Shown: positions 1-10,225 of the stretch, piece after piece
Layout: each line of letters begins with the position of its first letter
How positions within the stretch are numbered: the first letter of the stretch is position 1
Assembly: GCA_016707485.1 (NCBI GenBank)
Contig: JADJHN010000001.1
Span: 992,001-1,056,000 of the forward strand
Direction: 5' to 3'
Origin: Lysobacterales bacterium
Lineage (GTDB): Bacteria; Pseudomonadota; Gammaproteobacteria; Xanthomonadales; Rhodanobacteraceae
Length of the DNA stretch: 64,000 nucleotides
The notes under the pieces: generated by a model
The model's database searches: none
Told to the model about the DNA's origin: nothing
Seen by the model: only the letters and a program-made list of their open reading frames with translations
Program-made: the position numbers and the translations under genes

Positions 1-1815
1 CAGATTGCACGAATGAGCTGGGATGGAAGCCGCTTTGAACTCGGCCAAAGCTGCCTCGTCGGCAAGCCGCCCTCGCGGGAGCGCGCCGGCCCCGCCGATC
101 CCAAAGTGCCGCTCAAGGCCGGCGAAGTTGCCGCAGAATCGGTTGCCGCGCCTGAACCGGAAGTTCCGGCACGCCTGTGTGTGGGCGGCAGCAGCGACAG
201 CGATGGCTCGCTGGCTGGCAGCTACGCCATCGAGCACCTGCCCCTGCGCCTGCTGGTGCGTCTCGGCGCGCCGGAGTCGCCGGTACGCCTGCGCGGCGAG
301 ATCCATGGTTCGGGAGCGGTTTCGCGCAAGGGCCATGGCGCGCTCGGCGGCAACGCATCCTTGCAATCGGACAAGGGCGAGGTGTTCTATGCCGGTGGCG
401 ACAACAAGCCGCTGCTGAGCTACACCGGCCTCAGCATCGAAGCGACCTTGCATGATTCGGCGACGACTGCGCAGGTCCGCGCCGCGCTCGATCACGGAGG
501 CCGCATTGCCGGCGACATCAGGATGACGCCCGGCGAAGGCGAGCAGCAGGTCCTTGACGGCAACCTTGCACTTGAACTCAACAGCCTCGCCTTCATCGAA
601 TTGCTGAGCAGCGAAGTCACCAACCCCGGCGGCAGGCTGTCGGCCAACTACGCAATCGCCGGAACGCTGTCCGCGCCGCGTCTCGACGGTGCCTTGAACC
701 TCGACGGCTTTGCCGCGGAAATCCCCGCCGCAGGAATCAAGCTCAAGGAAGGCAAGGTCAGCCTGCGCGCCAACGACGCGCAACGCTACGTGCTGGAGGG
801 CTCGCTGAGCTCGGGCGAGGGCAAGCTGCTGATCTCCGGTGAAGGCGGGCTGGCTGCCGACGCGCCGATGACAATCAGCCTCAAGGGCGAGCAATTCCTT
901 GCCGCCGACATCCCCGCCGCGCGTGTCGTGATCAGCCCGGACCTGGTCATCGAACGCAGCAGCGAGGGCATCCTCGTCAGCGGCAAGCTGGTCCTGCCTG
1001 CGGCCAACATCGACCTCGCCAAGTTGCCGGGCGGCGGTGCCAGTGCGGTTTCCCCCGATGTCGTCATCGTCGACGCCGAACAGGTCGAACCGGGCAAACC
1101 GTTACCGGTCACCGCCACGGTGACGGTATCGCTCGGTGACCAGGTCAAGCTGGCGGGCTACGGGTTTGATGGCAGCCTGAGTGGCGACCTGATCGTCATC
1201 GAACGCCCCGGCCGGGCCACCACCGGCAATGGCACGCTGAATGCCGGCGGCACCTACAAGGCGTACGGCCAGGATCTGAAGATCGAAACCGGGCGCATCC
1301 TGTTCGCCAGCACGCCGATTGACAACCCCGGCATCGACCTCCGCGCCACCCGCACGATCAAGGCCGACAATGTGACCGCCGGGCTGCTCGTACGCGGGAC
1401 CGCGCAGATTCCGGTTTTGACCGTGTTTGCCGATCCGACCATGGAGCAATCCGAAGCGCTTTCCTATCTGGTCACCGGCAAGCCGCTGTCGGCGCTGAAA
1501 AGTGGCGAGGGCGACATGCTCGGCACCGCCGCGCGCGCACTCGGTACGGCCGGCGGCGATCTGCTGGCCAAGAGCATCGGCAGCAAGATGGGCATTGATG
1601 ACATCGGCGTTGCCGACAACGATGCCCTTGGCGGCGCGGCGTTTACCGTCGGAAAGTATCTTTCTCCCAAACTCTATCTGAGTTACGGCGTCGGCGTCTT
1701 CGACCCCGGCGAGGTGGTCACCCTGCGCTACCTGTTCAGCCAGCGCTGGAACTTCGAGGCGCAAAACGCGACCACCGGCAGCCGCGCCGGCATCAACTAT
1801 CGTTTCGAGAAATAG
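1..1815 (+). CDS. tamB: Translocation and assembly module subunit TamB, C-terminal part (5' truncated by window)
   Basis: The frame is open from the first base, so the N-terminal part lies outside the window; 604 codons remain. The sequence is the repetitive, Gly/Ala/Leu-rich beta-taco type of DUF490/TamB. The C-terminal tail has the family's typical features: an NPGIDLRATRT segment, a GKPLSAL stretch, a Gly-rich 'IGSKMGIDDIGV' patch, and an ending in outer-membrane-strand-like repeats (KLYLSYGVGVFD, LRYLFSQRWNFEAQ) with a terminal YRFEK. TamB is an inner-membrane-anchored periplasmic protein that works with the BamA-like TamA in outer-membrane protein and lipid transport. A tamA gene would be expected upstream, outside the window. 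The stop is followed 24 bases later by the cupin gene. Confidence 0.9.
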   Translation, partial: QIARMSWDGSRFELGQSCLVGKPPSRERAGPADPKVPLKAGEVAAESVAAPEPEVPARLCVGGSSDSDGSLAGSYAIEHLPLRLLVRLGAPESPVRLRGEIHGSGAVSRKGHGALGGNASLQSDKGEVFYAGGDNKPLLSYTGLSIEATLHDSATTAQVRAALDHGGRIAGDIRMTPGEGEQQVLDGNLALELNSLAFIELLSSEVTNPGGRLSANYAIAGTLSAPRLDGALNLDGFAAEIPAAGIKLKEGKVSLRANDAQRYVLEGSLSSGEGKLLISGEGGLAADAPMTISLKGEQFLAADIPAARVVISPDLVIERSSEGILVSGKLVLPAANIDLAKLPGGGASAVSPDVVIVDAEQVEPGKPLPVTATVTVSLGDQVKLAGYGFDGSLSGDLIVIERPGRATTGNGTLNAGGTYKAYGQDLKIETGRILFASTPIDNPGIDLRATRTIKADNVTAGLLVRGTAQIPVLTVFADPTMEQSEALSYLVTGKPLSALKSGEGDMLGTAARALGTAGGDLLAKSIGSKMGIDDIGVADNDALGGAAFTVGKYLSPKLYLSYGVGVFDPGEVVTLRYLFSQRWNFEAQNATTGSRAGINYRFEK

Positions 1816-1839
1816 CCGCGTTCCAACTATCATGTCGGC

Positions 1840-2325
1840 ATGAATGAACGTGCAGATCACCTCAAGCGCATGCTTGCCCTCGAACCTCATGTCGAAGGCG
1901 GCCACTACCGACGCATCTACGAATCGACCAGCAGCCTTGCCTTTGGCGACGAGCAGCGCCAGCGGCCGATGGCAACGTCGATCTACTACCTGCTATGCGC
2001 CGGAGAAGTCAGCCAATGGCATCGCATCGATGCCGACGAGATCTGGCACTGGTACGAAGGCGAGCCGATCGAGATGCTTCGATTCGATCCGCGCGAGCGG
2101 CAATTGACTCGGCATCGGCTTGGCCCGGTCAGCCACGATTCCGCGCCGGTCTTTGTCGTCCCTGCCGGTTGCTGGCAGGCCGCGCGCCCGCTCGGCAGCT
2201 ACGCCCTGGTCGGCTGCACCGTCGCCCCAGGGTACGAGTGGCGCGGCTTCAGCACGCTTTCCGGTGAAACCCAGGTGATCGACATGCTGCGCGATATCGA
2301 TGCGGATTTGCTGGCCCTGGCTTGA
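1840..2325 (+). CDS. DUF985-family cupin protein
   Basis: A 161-aa single-domain cupin of the DUF985 (YML079w-like) type. Visible family marks are an N-terminal LxPHxEGGxYRRIYES segment, SIYYLLCAGEVSQWHRID (metal or sugar-binding His region), EIWHWYEGEPIEM, and a late VAPGYEWRGFS motif. It is probably a small beta-barrel that binds a sugar-like ligand or acts as an epimerase-type enzyme; the true reaction is unknown. It starts 24 bp after tamB, but no functional link is evident. Length is normal for the family. Confidence 0.85.
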   Translation: MNERADHLKRMLALEPHVEGGHYRRIYESTSSLAFGDEQRQRPMATSIYYLLCAGEVSQWHRIDADEIWHWYEGEPIEMLRFDPRERQLTRHRLGPVSHDSAPVFVVPAGCWQAARPLGSYALVGCTVAPGYEWRGFSTLSGETQVIDMLRDIDADLLALA

Positions 2326-2603
2326 ATGACGCTTGCCACGGCCAGCCTCGCCTGCTGCAACATGAGTCACCATCACGAGCATGACCAAAGTCCTCTCCTG
2401 GACTGATCGAATTGATGGACGCGCGTTGTCGCGCAACGCCCCGGGCATCGCGCCGCACGAATTTCCACCCTCTGCATTCAGCGCGAGTCCAGCGCGGGCG
2501 TGTCATCACTGTGGTGCACGCATGCAGGTGCAGACTTTCGCTGGCGTGCGCAACGACCAGATCTCCACATTGGAGTTCCGGCAGATCTCTTCAAGGAGAC
2601 ATC

Positions 2604-3383
2604 ATGGCAACGAAGAAGGCAACCAGGAAAACCGCGCCAAGCGCAAAGACGGCGTCCACCGGGAAGAGCGTGCGCAAGAAGGCAGCGGTCAGGAAAACCG
2701 CCAAAGCTGGGCCAGCCGGAAAGACCGCGACGAAGAAGGCCGCGACGAGCAAGCCGACAACCGCACGCAAGACCGCCACCAGGAAGACGCCCGCAAAAAG
2801 GAGCGTCGCGCTGAAGAAAGTCGCCAGGTCGGCAACCACCGGCACCGCAGCAGGAAAGGCGGTCAGCAAGCAGTCCCCGGCAAGGAAAGTCGCCACGAAG
2901 CGGGCCGCAAAGCCGACAGCGAAGATAAAATCGACCGCGCTCAAGGTGGCCCCACGCAAGCTGGCCGCAAGGAAATCCGCAGCGACGAAAAAATCGCCCG
3001 GCAGGAAGACTTCCAGACCCGCGTCCAGCCTCAATGAGCCTTCGCCAGCAAAGAACGCGACCCAACGCAAACCTGCGCGAAAGACGCCGCCCCCAACTGG
3101 CAAACCCGCGCCTGCAAAGGCGCGCGGCTCACGCAGGAAGGCGAGCACTCCCGAGCAAATCGCCGAACGGATGAGGGCCTTGCTTGAAGCGAAGAACGAG
3201 CGCGTGCGGCAGGGTCCAAGCTGGCCGGCGGCGAATGCGCATACCGGGCAGTTGAATCACAACCCGGAACCGCTCCACGATCTCCATGATGGCGCTCCGC
3301 CACCTGTCGATCCGCATTCCAATCTTGGCGTTGCCGGAATGCACGGGCGCGGCAACCAGGGCAAGCGCGGCCAAAGCGGATAG
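2604..3383 (+). CDS. Histone H1-like lysine/alanine-rich DNA-binding protein (AlgP-like)
   Basis: The start at 2604 is supported by a strong AAGGAGA ribosome-binding site immediately upstream; the long N-terminal extension in the same frame looks non-coding. The 259-aa product is dominated by degenerate KxxAxKKxA/RKTA repeats (roughly residues 3-190), followed by a conserved-looking C-terminal segment (TPEQIAERMRALLEAKNERV) and a His/Pro/Gly-rich tail. This composition matches the low-complexity histone-H1-like and AlgP proteins of Xanthomonadales and Pseudomonas, which bind DNA non-specifically and condense or regulate the nucleoid. The preceding 278 bp (2326-2603) shows no gene. Confidence 0.8.
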   Translation: MATKKATRKTAPSAKTASTGKSVRKKAAVRKTAKAGPAGKTATKKAATSKPTTARKTATRKTPAKRSVALKKVARSATTGTAAGKAVSKQSPARKVATKRAAKPTAKIKSTALKVAPRKLAARKSAATKKSPGRKTSRPASSLNEPSPAKNATQRKPARKTPPPTGKPAPAKARGSRRKASTPEQIAERMRALLEAKNERVRQGPSWPAANAHTGQLNHNPEPLHDLHDGAPPPVDPHSNLGVAGMHGRGNQGKRGQSG

Positions 3384-3397
3384 CTGCCGGGCGATGC

Positions 3398-3424
3398 AGC
3401 GCGCGGTGTCATGCGCCGCGCGCT
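3398..3424. terminator. Bidirectional terminator-like hairpin
   Basis: A perfect 9-bp GC-only stem (AGCGCGCGG at 3398-3406, CCGCGCGCT at 3416-3424) with a 9-base loop lies between two convergent genes. There is no clear U-tract, so it may simply be a strong stem protecting transcript ends. Confidence 0.5.
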
Positions 3425-3438
3425 TACACCCGGCCTGC

Positions 3439-3735
3439 TCAATCCTCCTCGTCATCCACCACTTCGAGGACGGCACCCCGATCCCTTGCGGCGGCTTCCG
3501 CGACATCCAGAACGCGACGGACGACGGTGTCGTTGCTGGCCTCGATACGGATCAGGTGCGTGCCCGGACCGATATCGTCGGGCAGCCCGCGCGAGCTGGA
3601 ATCCGGATCGTCCATGTGCGGCATCAGATCGGCAATTTCCTCCACCGATTCGATGCCATCGAGTGAGCCAATCAAATTCATCAGGAGACGTGCGGCATCT
3701 TCGCCGGCGGTCAGTCGAAGCTTGAGTGCGGGCAT
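3439..3735 (-). CDS. Conserved small acidic protein of unknown function
   Basis: A 98-aa product starting MPALKLRLTAGEDAARLL (ATG at 3735); the frame continues upstream, but that part does not look coding. The protein is acidic, with no membrane segment and an Asp/Glu run at the C-terminus (VVDDEED). The middle has a DxxSSxxLPDDI segment and a beta-rich LIRIEASNDTVVRRVLDVAEAAARDRGAVLEVV region, suggesting a small alpha/beta fold. I do not recognise the family. It is convergent with the histone-like gene. The region 3736-3969 upstream holds no gene that I can see. Confidence 0.55.
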   Translation of the reverse strand: MPALKLRLTAGEDAARLLMNLIGSLDGIESVEEIADLMPHMDDPDSSSRGLPDDIGPGTHLIRIEASNDTVVRRVLDVAEAAARDRGAVLEVVDDEED

Positions 3736-3969
3736 GTCGGATTCCTCAGGTGATGGATTCCGAGTAGAACCGATGCCACCCCAATCCCAACCAAACGGCG
3801 CAGGCATTACCGACGTGTGCGGCTATCGCGCTCATTCGTCATTGTGGCTGATTTGCTGACTCTGCCTGCGGCGAATGCCCGCTCCGCGGCGGCGAGGCCG
3901 TGCCTGAGCAAGGGTGCTGGCTGGTTGCACGGTGTTGCTCATGACGCGGTTCAATCGTGATTGAACCGA

Positions 3970-5169
3970 TCAGAGGCGCCCGGCGGCCGCATCGGCGAGG
4001 CGGCGCTTCAGTGGCGTGATGCGATTGGCGATGCCGAGGGCGAGTCCGCGCAGACCGGCGATCGCCGTGGAATCGGAATTGAAGCTGGTTTCGATCAGGC
4101 TGAAGCCGTTGGCGGCAATGGCGTTCTCGCTGCGTCGTTCGCGCTCGTAGCGACGCAACACGTGAGCGGCACCGTGATCACTGTTGCGCGATCGCGCACG
4201 CTGCAGTTGCCCACGCAGGTTGCGCACATCACGCAAGCCGAGATTGAGGCCCTGCCCGGCCAGCGGATGCACGGCGTGGGCAGCGTCGCCGAGCAGTACG
4301 CATCGGCCAGCCATATAGCGTTGCGCCAGGCGCATGCGCAGCGGAAAAGCGAATCGTTGCGTGCTGGAGGTAATGGCGCCAAGACGGAAATCCAGCGCGC
4401 AACCGAGTTCGGCGCAGAATCCCGCATCATCGAGTGCGAGCAGGCGCGTGGCCTCGTCGTTCTGCAGCGACCAGACGATCGAACTGCGGCCATCGGCGAG
4501 CGGCAGGAACGCAAGCGGGCCGCCGGGCTGGAAACGCTGCCAGGCGGTCGACTCGTGCGCACGCTCGGTGCCGACATGGGCGACGATGGCGCGCTGATGG
4601 TAGTCGCGATCGCGCGTGCCGATGCCAAGCTGTTGGCGGATCGGCGAGTTCGCGCCATCCGCGGCAACCAGCAGGCGCGATCGCAGGCGCGCGCCATCGG
4701 CCAAGCCGACGACGACGCCATCAGCCTCGTTCTCGACCGTGCCGACTTCTGCCGGACACAGCAGGCGCAGCGACTCGCCGTCATCGACGGCCTTGGACAA
4801 GGCACGCCACAAGACATGCTGGAGCAGGCGATTTTCGACTATCCAGCCCAGCGCCGCTTCGCCCCGATCAGCCGAATCAAACTCGAGCTGACCGGGTGCC
4901 AGCGCATCCCACACGCGCATGCGTCGATAGGCACTGGCGCGCGCCGCGAGCACATCGGCCCAGACGCCGAGATCGTCGAACAAGGCCACCGCATCGGCCG
5001 CCAGGGCGACCACGCGCGCATCGACTTCATCTTCGACTTTCCATGCCGGTGGTGGTCGCGACTCGATCAAGGCCACATCGAAACCATCGCGCACCAAGGC
5101 CAGGGCCATGGCCGCTCCGGCAATACCGGCGCCGACCACGATCACATCCAGTTCGCCACGACGATTCAT
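3970..5169 (-). CDS. Ubi/VisC-family FAD-dependent hydroxylase (UbiI/UbiF-like)
   Basis: A 399-aa group A flavoprotein monooxygenase. It has an N-terminal dinucleotide-binding GAGIAGAAM motif (about residues 12-20), the DG motif in LLVAADGANSPIRQQLG, and the GD motif in CVLLGDAAHAVHPLAGQGLNLGLRDV. These are the three hallmarks of the UbiH/UbiF/VisC/COQ6 family, which hydroxylates the aromatic ring of ubiquinone precursors. It overlaps the upstream ubiH by 4 bp (ATGA), so the two are translationally coupled. Assignment to UbiI versus UbiF needs a phylogeny. Confidence 0.85.
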   Translation of the reverse strand: MNRRGELDVIVVGAGIAGAAMALALVRDGFDVALIESRPPPAWKVEDEVDARVVALAADAVALFDDLGVWADVLAARASAYRRMRVWDALAPGQLEFDSADRGEAALGWIVENRLLQHVLWRALSKAVDDGESLRLLCPAEVGTVENEADGVVVGLADGARLRSRLLVAADGANSPIRQQLGIGTRDRDYHQRAIVAHVGTERAHESTAWQRFQPGGPLAFLPLADGRSSIVWSLQNDEATRLLALDDAGFCAELGCALDFRLGAITSSTQRFAFPLRMRLAQRYMAGRCVLLGDAAHAVHPLAGQGLNLGLRDVRNLRGQLQRARSRNSDHGAAHVLRRYERERRSENAIAANGFSLIETSFNSDSTAIAGLRGLALGIANRITPLKRRLADAAAGRL

Positions 5170-6380
5170 CGGCTCAGGCCCCGTTGCGAAACATCGCCGC
5201 GAAAACCCATGCCGCGCAGGGCGACGCGGCGCTTGAGCGGAGCCAGGCGATCCAGTGTGCTGAAAGCCAACGAGCGCAGCACGCGCAAGGGTGGCGAATC
5301 GTTGCCCATCAAGCGCACCAGGTCGTCGCTGAACGAAGTCGTCGCCAGCCGATCCGGCATGCGTCGCGCGACGTAGCGCGCGAGCAGTTCCGCACTGCCC
5401 GGATCGGCATCATCCCGCCTGGCCGCGAGCAGCAGTTCGGCCAGGCTCAGCGCATCGCGCAGGCCAAGGTTGAACCCTTGCGCGCCCAGCGGGTGCACGG
5501 TCTGCGCGGCGTTGCCGATCAGCACCATGCGCTCGGCCGTCAGGCGATCCGCGAGCAGGCGCGCCAGCGGATACGGCTTGCGTTGGCCGGGTCGGCTGAA
5601 GCGTCCGACGCGATAGCCGAATCGCTCGTGGAGCAAACCGAGGAAGGCCGCATCATCGAGCGCCGCCACGCGCTGCGCATCCCCGGCGGCGACGGTCAAG
5701 ACCAGTCCAGCCCGATTTCCCGCCATCGGCAGCAAGGCGACCGGCCCGGAATCGGTGAAGCGTTCGTAGGCCGTGCCGTCCAGCGGAAGTTCCGTGGTCA
5801 GCGTGGTCACGAATGCGCTTTGTCCATAATCCGTGCGTTGCACGCCGATGCCTGCGCTTTCGCGCACGAACGAGGCGGAGCCATCGGCGCCCACCAGCAA
5901 ACGCGTCGACAGCCGACGCTTGGCAGCGCCGGCCCGCAAGGTCAGCTCGATGCATTCCATCCGACTCTCGATGCCGATCAATTGCGCTGGCGCGATGCGC
6001 TCCAGCGTTGCGCACTCATCCAGTCGATGCAGCAAGGCATTGCCAAGTTCACGCGCAGGCAATACCGCGCCGAACGCGGGCAAACCGAGCTTGGCTGCAT
6101 CCAGTTTCACCGTACCGAAATCGCCGCGCCGGCTGATCCGGATCCGTTCGATGGCAGCAGGCGGCGTGGCGAAATGAGCCCAGACACCCAGCGACTCCAG
6201 CGCATTGATGCTGGCGCGGGCCAGGGCGAGATTGCGTTCGTCATAACTCGGCTGCGCGGAAACATGCGGCAGCGCCGCCTCGATCAAGGCCACGCGGAAC
6301 CCGCAACCTTCCAGCGCAATTGCCAGGCTCGAACCCACCAGCCCGCCACCGACAATGGCAATGTCGTGCATTTCGTTCAT
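5166..6380 (-). CDS. ubiH: 2-octaprenyl-6-methoxyphenol hydroxylase, ubiquinone biosynthesis
   Basis: The 404-aa product starts MNEMHDIAIVGGGLVGSSLA (start 6380; the longer frame upstream has no further family sequence). It carries the GGGLVGSS FAD-binding motif, the DG motif (LLVGADGSASFVRE) and the GD motif (MVLIGNAAQTVHPLGAQGFNLGLRD, with GN instead of GD, common in UbiH). YDERNLALA after the first beta unit is typical of UbiH. It belongs to the ubiquinone pathway and acts at the inner membrane. It is first in a two-gene operon with the VisC-like gene and divergent from the M14 peptidase. Confidence 0.87.
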   Translation of the reverse strand: MNEMHDIAIVGGGLVGSSLAIALEGCGFRVALIEAALPHVSAQPSYDERNLALARASINALESLGVWAHFATPPAAIERIRISRRGDFGTVKLDAAKLGLPAFGAVLPARELGNALLHRLDECATLERIAPAQLIGIESRMECIELTLRAGAAKRRLSTRLLVGADGSASFVRESAGIGVQRTDYGQSAFVTTLTTELPLDGTAYERFTDSGPVALLPMAGNRAGLVLTVAAGDAQRVAALDDAAFLGLLHERFGYRVGRFSRPGQRKPYPLARLLADRLTAERMVLIGNAAQTVHPLGAQGFNLGLRDALSLAELLLAARRDDADPGSAELLARYVARRMPDRLATTSFSDDLVRLMGNDSPPLRVLRSLAFSTLDRLAPLKRRVALRGMGFRGDVSQRGLSR

Positions 6381-6519
6381 GCGCCCATGATAAGCGCTGG
6401 CCCGGCAGATCATGAAGTCCAGGCTTGCCGGGTGGATGACTGATGCCACTCCTTGGCGACCATGCGGGTCTGGCAGAATGCCGAAGCATTCGTGCCTGAA
6501 GACTCAACCGGGGAAATCC

Positions 6520-9478
6520 ATGCAACGCATCCTTGTCGCTCTTGCCGTGCTGTCGGCCGCGATCCATGTCCATGCCGCCTCGCCGCTGGAGGCGCATTTC
6601 GCGGCGGATCCCGGGCAAAAGGTGGATGCCTGGTATGGCGAGCAGATTGCCAGGTACACCACCGATCCCTCGTTCAATACGCAGTTGACCGACTACCTGC
6701 CGGCATCGGACACGGTGCCGTCGCCGGCCAAGGCGCTGGGCGATGTTTCCGGCGCGCCGAACATGCTGCCGCGGCTGGAGACAGTGCATGACTATTTCCG
6801 TTCGCTCGCCGCGAGCAGCCCGCGGGTCAAGGTCTTCAGCATCGGCCAATCCGAGGAAGGCCGCGAGATGATCGCGGTGGCGATCGCCGACGAGAAACTG
6901 CTGGCCGATCTCGAGGGCAACCGCGAGCGCCTGGCACAGCTTGCCGACCCGCGAAAGATCGGTCTCGACGACGGACGTGCGGCGAAGTTGATCGAGCAAT
7001 CGGTGCCGGTCTACTACATCACCGGCACGATCCACTCGAACGAAACCGGCACGCCGACCTCGTTGATGGAACTCGCCTATCGCCTCACGGTCGACGAGGC
7101 GCCGTACATCCGCGCGATCCGTTCGAAAATGATCACATTGATCACGCCGGTGGTGGAAACCGATGGTTGGGAGCGCAAGGTCGATGTCTACAACTGGCAT
7201 CGCGCGCATCCCGACCAGCAATATCCGCCGCTGCTGTACTGGGGCCATTACGTCGCCCACGACAACAATCGCGATGCCATGCTTGCCTCGCTGGCACTGA
7301 CCCGAAATGTCATCGACACCTACACCGGCTGGCATGCCCAGGTGCTGCACGACATGCACGAATCGGTGCCCTTCCTCTACGACAACACGGTCGGTGCCGG
7401 CCCGTACAATGCCTGGATCGATCCCTTGCTGGTCGGCGAATGGCAGCAACTGGGCTGGAACAATGTCGATACGCTGACCCGGCTCGGCCTGCCCGGCGTG
7501 TTCACGCATGGCGATTTCGACACCTGGAGCCCCGGCTACCTGATGTTCATCGCCGCCACCCACAACGGCATCAGCCGGCTCTATGAAACCTTCGGCAATG
7601 ACGGCGCCGACACCGAGGAGCGCATCCTCGATCCGGACGAGTACGAACGCACCTGGTTCCGCCCGAACCCGCCGCGTGCGAAAGTGCTGTGGTCGCAACG
7701 CAACAACAACAATTATTCACAAAGCGGCATGCTCACCGCACTGGATTACTTCGCCGGAAACAGCCAGGCCTTCCTGCGCAATTTCTGGTTGAAATCGAAA
7801 CGCTCGGTGACCAAGGCGACCGATTCCGGGCCGGCCGGCTACGTGCTGGCCGCAGATGATCCTCGCAGCAGCGCGCAACGCAAGTTGCTGCAGGTCCTGC
7901 AGCGGCAGAAGGTCGAGGTGCAGCGCCTCGACGCGGCCCTGACCATCCAGCTTCCGGCGAAGAAGAAAAGCGCTGCATCCGGCGACGACAAGGAAACCAG
8001 GGCCGATGACGCGCCGAGCACGCGCACCTTCCTGCCGGCAGTTATGTGGTGCGCATGGACCAGCCGTATTCACGCATTGCCGATGTCCTCCTCGATCGAC
8101 AGTACTGGTCGCCGGACGATCCGCAGAAGCATCCGTATGACGATACCGGCTGGTCGCTTGGCGACCAGTTTGGCATCGATCTCGTGCGCGTGACCGATGC
8201 AGCCCTGCTCGACGCACCCATGCAGACCGTGTCCTGGCCGTTGCCGGGCAAGGTCGCCGAGGGCCATGGCGCGCTCCGCGTCATCGCCAATCCGGCCGCG
8301 CCCGAACTGGCATCGCTGCGCTTCGCCGCGAAAGGCACGGTCATCGAGATTGCCGGCGAGGCCTTCAGGATCGGCGAGCGCGATTTCGCCGCCGGTTCAC
8401 TGATCGTCCGCCGCGCCGACGCTGCCTTCGACAACCACGCCGCCCGACTTGGCCTTGATGTCCTGCACAGCGACACTCTGCCAAAGGTGGCGACGCGCAA
8501 ACTCGGCCTGCCGCGCGTGGCGATTCTGCACACCTGGCTCAACACTCAGACCGAAGGTTGGTGGCGCATGGCGCTGGATGATCTCGGCATCCCCTTCAGC
8601 TACATCAGCACCCAGGATGTCGCGCGCGGCGAAGACCTGCGCAAGCGTTACGACGTGATCCTGTTCGGCCCGATCGGCTATGGCGATTCGCGCCTGCTCA
8701 TCGATGGCCTGCCGATGCACGGCAATGCGATGCCGTGGAAAAGAGCGCACTGACGCCCAACCTCGGCCGCATCGACAGCACCGATGACATCCGCCCCGGC
8801 CTCGGCGGCAGCGGCGTCGATCACCTCAAGCGCTTCGTCCGCGATGGTGGCCTGCTGATTACCTCGATGGACACGTCGGAATTCGCCATCGACAGCGGCC
8901 TTGCTCCCGGCGTCAGCGTGGCCAAACCCGGCAACCTGCGCGTCACCGGCACGCTGGTGCGCGCGCAGACCACGGAAAGTGAGAGTCCGGTGACCTGGGG
9001 CTACGACAAGCCGTTCACGGTCTACAGCGAACGCGGCATGGCATTCAAGGTCAGCAACCAGATCCGTGGCGACGGTCGCATTGTCAGCGCCGACGACCAC
9101 AAGCGCCCGACCGGACGTGGTGGTGCCGACGACATCGACCTGCCGCAAGGCGCCGGCTATGCGGAGCCGCCCGAGTTGCCCTCGGTCAAGCCTTGGCAGG
9201 CCTTGCCGCTGAATGCCGAACAGGCGCGCAACAATCCGTTCCTGCTGCCGCAGGATCAGCGTCCGCGCGCCCTGTTGCGTTTTGCCGACGCCGAGGATCT
9301 GCTGGTTTCAGGCCTGCTCGACAATGGCGGCAGCCTTGCCAGGCATGCCGCAGTCGTCGATGCGCGGCTTGGCAAGGGTCACGTGCTGTTGTTCGCGATC
9401 AATCCCATGTGGCGCGCGGCAACCGTCGGCAGTTATCCACTGGTGACCAATGCGATCCTCAACTTCGATGCGCTCTGA
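6520..9478 (+). pseudogene. Secreted M14-family zinc carboxypeptidase-like protein, broken by two frameshifts
   Basis: One long gene (about 985 codons) is read in three successive frames. The start at 6520 (MQRILVALAVLSAAIHVHA) gives a clear signal peptide. The N-terminal catalytic part has the M14 zinc motif HSNE (His172, Glu175) and a later HDMHES. The first frame fails near 8031, where TTCCTG would need one more C; the second frame runs to about 8740, where TGGAAAAGAG would need one more A; the third ends at 9478. The family product is continuous across both points (FPAGSY-VVRMDQP; AMPWK-KSALTPN). Both breaks are single-base losses in homopolymers, so sequencing error is as likely as real decay. 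Related proteins are large secreted peptidases of Xanthomonadales; the substrate is unknown. Confidence 0.8.
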
Positions 9479-9501
9479 TTCCCGCCGGGAACGATCGGGC
9501 A

Positions 9502-9521
9502 ATCCCCGCTCCTGCGGGGAT
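9502..9521 (+). terminator. Terminator-like hairpin after M14 peptidase
   Basis: A perfect 8-bp stem ATCCCCGC / GCGGGGAT with a TCCT loop begins 23 bp after the peptidase stop, followed by a weakly pyrimidine-rich TCTTCC. It lacks a long U-tract. Confidence 0.5.
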
Positions 9522-9538
9522 CTTCCGCCGGCAGGCGC

Positions 9539-10153
9539 GTGCGGCCGATGGATCTGATCCTCGTCCGCCACGGCCAGACCGAAGCGCGCCCGGGCCTGTG
9601 CATCGGCCACGCCGACCTGCCGCTGTCTGCGCGCGGCTTTACCGATGTGCAGCAGCTTGCGACGACCTGGGTCGGCGTACCGCCGCGTTTCCTGTTCACC
9701 AGCGACCTGCGTCGCGCCCAGCAGTCGGCACAGGTATTCGCGGCGGCGTTCGCCATCGAACCGCTGTCCGATCCGCGCCTGCGCGAAGCTGATTTTGGTC
9801 GCTGGAATGGCCGCCACTGGAACGAGGTCATGCAGACCGACGCCGATCACTACCGGCATTGGTTCGACAACTGGGTCATCCAGGAAGCACCTGACGGCGA
9901 GAGCTTCGCCGATGTGCTGCGCCGCACCGGGGCCTGGCTGGCGGCCCTGCTCGCCGCCACCGGCAACGACGATTGCGTGCTTGCGATCGGCCACGCCGGA
10001 TCGATCCGCGCCGTGCTTTGTCATGCGCTCGGCTTGCCACCAGGGCGTGCGCTCGGCATCGCCGTCGATCATTCGCGCGTTTCGCGCGTGCGTTACGCCA
10101 ACGGTCAATTCGAGGTGCGCTGCATCAACAGCAGCCGCTTCGAGAAGGATTGA
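9539..10153 (+). CDS. cobC: Histidine phosphatase, probable alpha-ribazole phosphatase
   Basis: A 204-aa (or 201-aa from the second Met at 9548) member of the phosphoglycerate-mutase-like superfamily. It has the phosphohistidine motif LVRHGQTE near the N-terminus, TSDLRRAQQSA, an acidic EADFGRWNG segment, and the second catalytic His in AIGHAGSIR. CobC removes the phosphate from alpha-ribazole phosphate in the lower-ligand branch of cobalamin synthesis. The assignment rests on size and on the cobalamin adenosyltransferase two genes downstream; a generic phosphatase is possible. Confidence 0.7.
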   Translation: MRPMDLILVRHGQTEARPGLCIGHADLPLSARGFTDVQQLATTWVGVPPRFLFTSDLRRAQQSAQVFAAAFAIEPLSDPRLREADFGRWNGRHWNEVMQTDADHYRHWFDNWVIQEAPDGESFADVLRRTGAWLAALLAATGNDDCVLAIGHAGSIRAVLCHALGLPPGRALGIAVDHSRVSRVRYANGQFEVRCINSSRFEKD

Positions 10154-10225
10154 ACCCGAGGCTGCCGAGCCGGCGCGGTGATCATCGGCTAAGATAGTCC
10201 CCGTGTCGTCTCCGGAATCCGCCCA

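Noticed and set aside
2604..3040. KA-rich repeats as an assembly artefact or tandem repeat locus
   Set aside because: The repeats are degenerate at the DNA level, with a good ribosome-binding site and a conserved-looking C-terminus, as in known H1-like proteins.
3961..6443. Long plus-strand frames (3961-5376 and 4434-6443) opposite the ubi genes
   Set aside because: Shadows of the two flavoprotein hydroxylase genes on the minus strand; composition is Arg/His/Ala-rich with no family motif.
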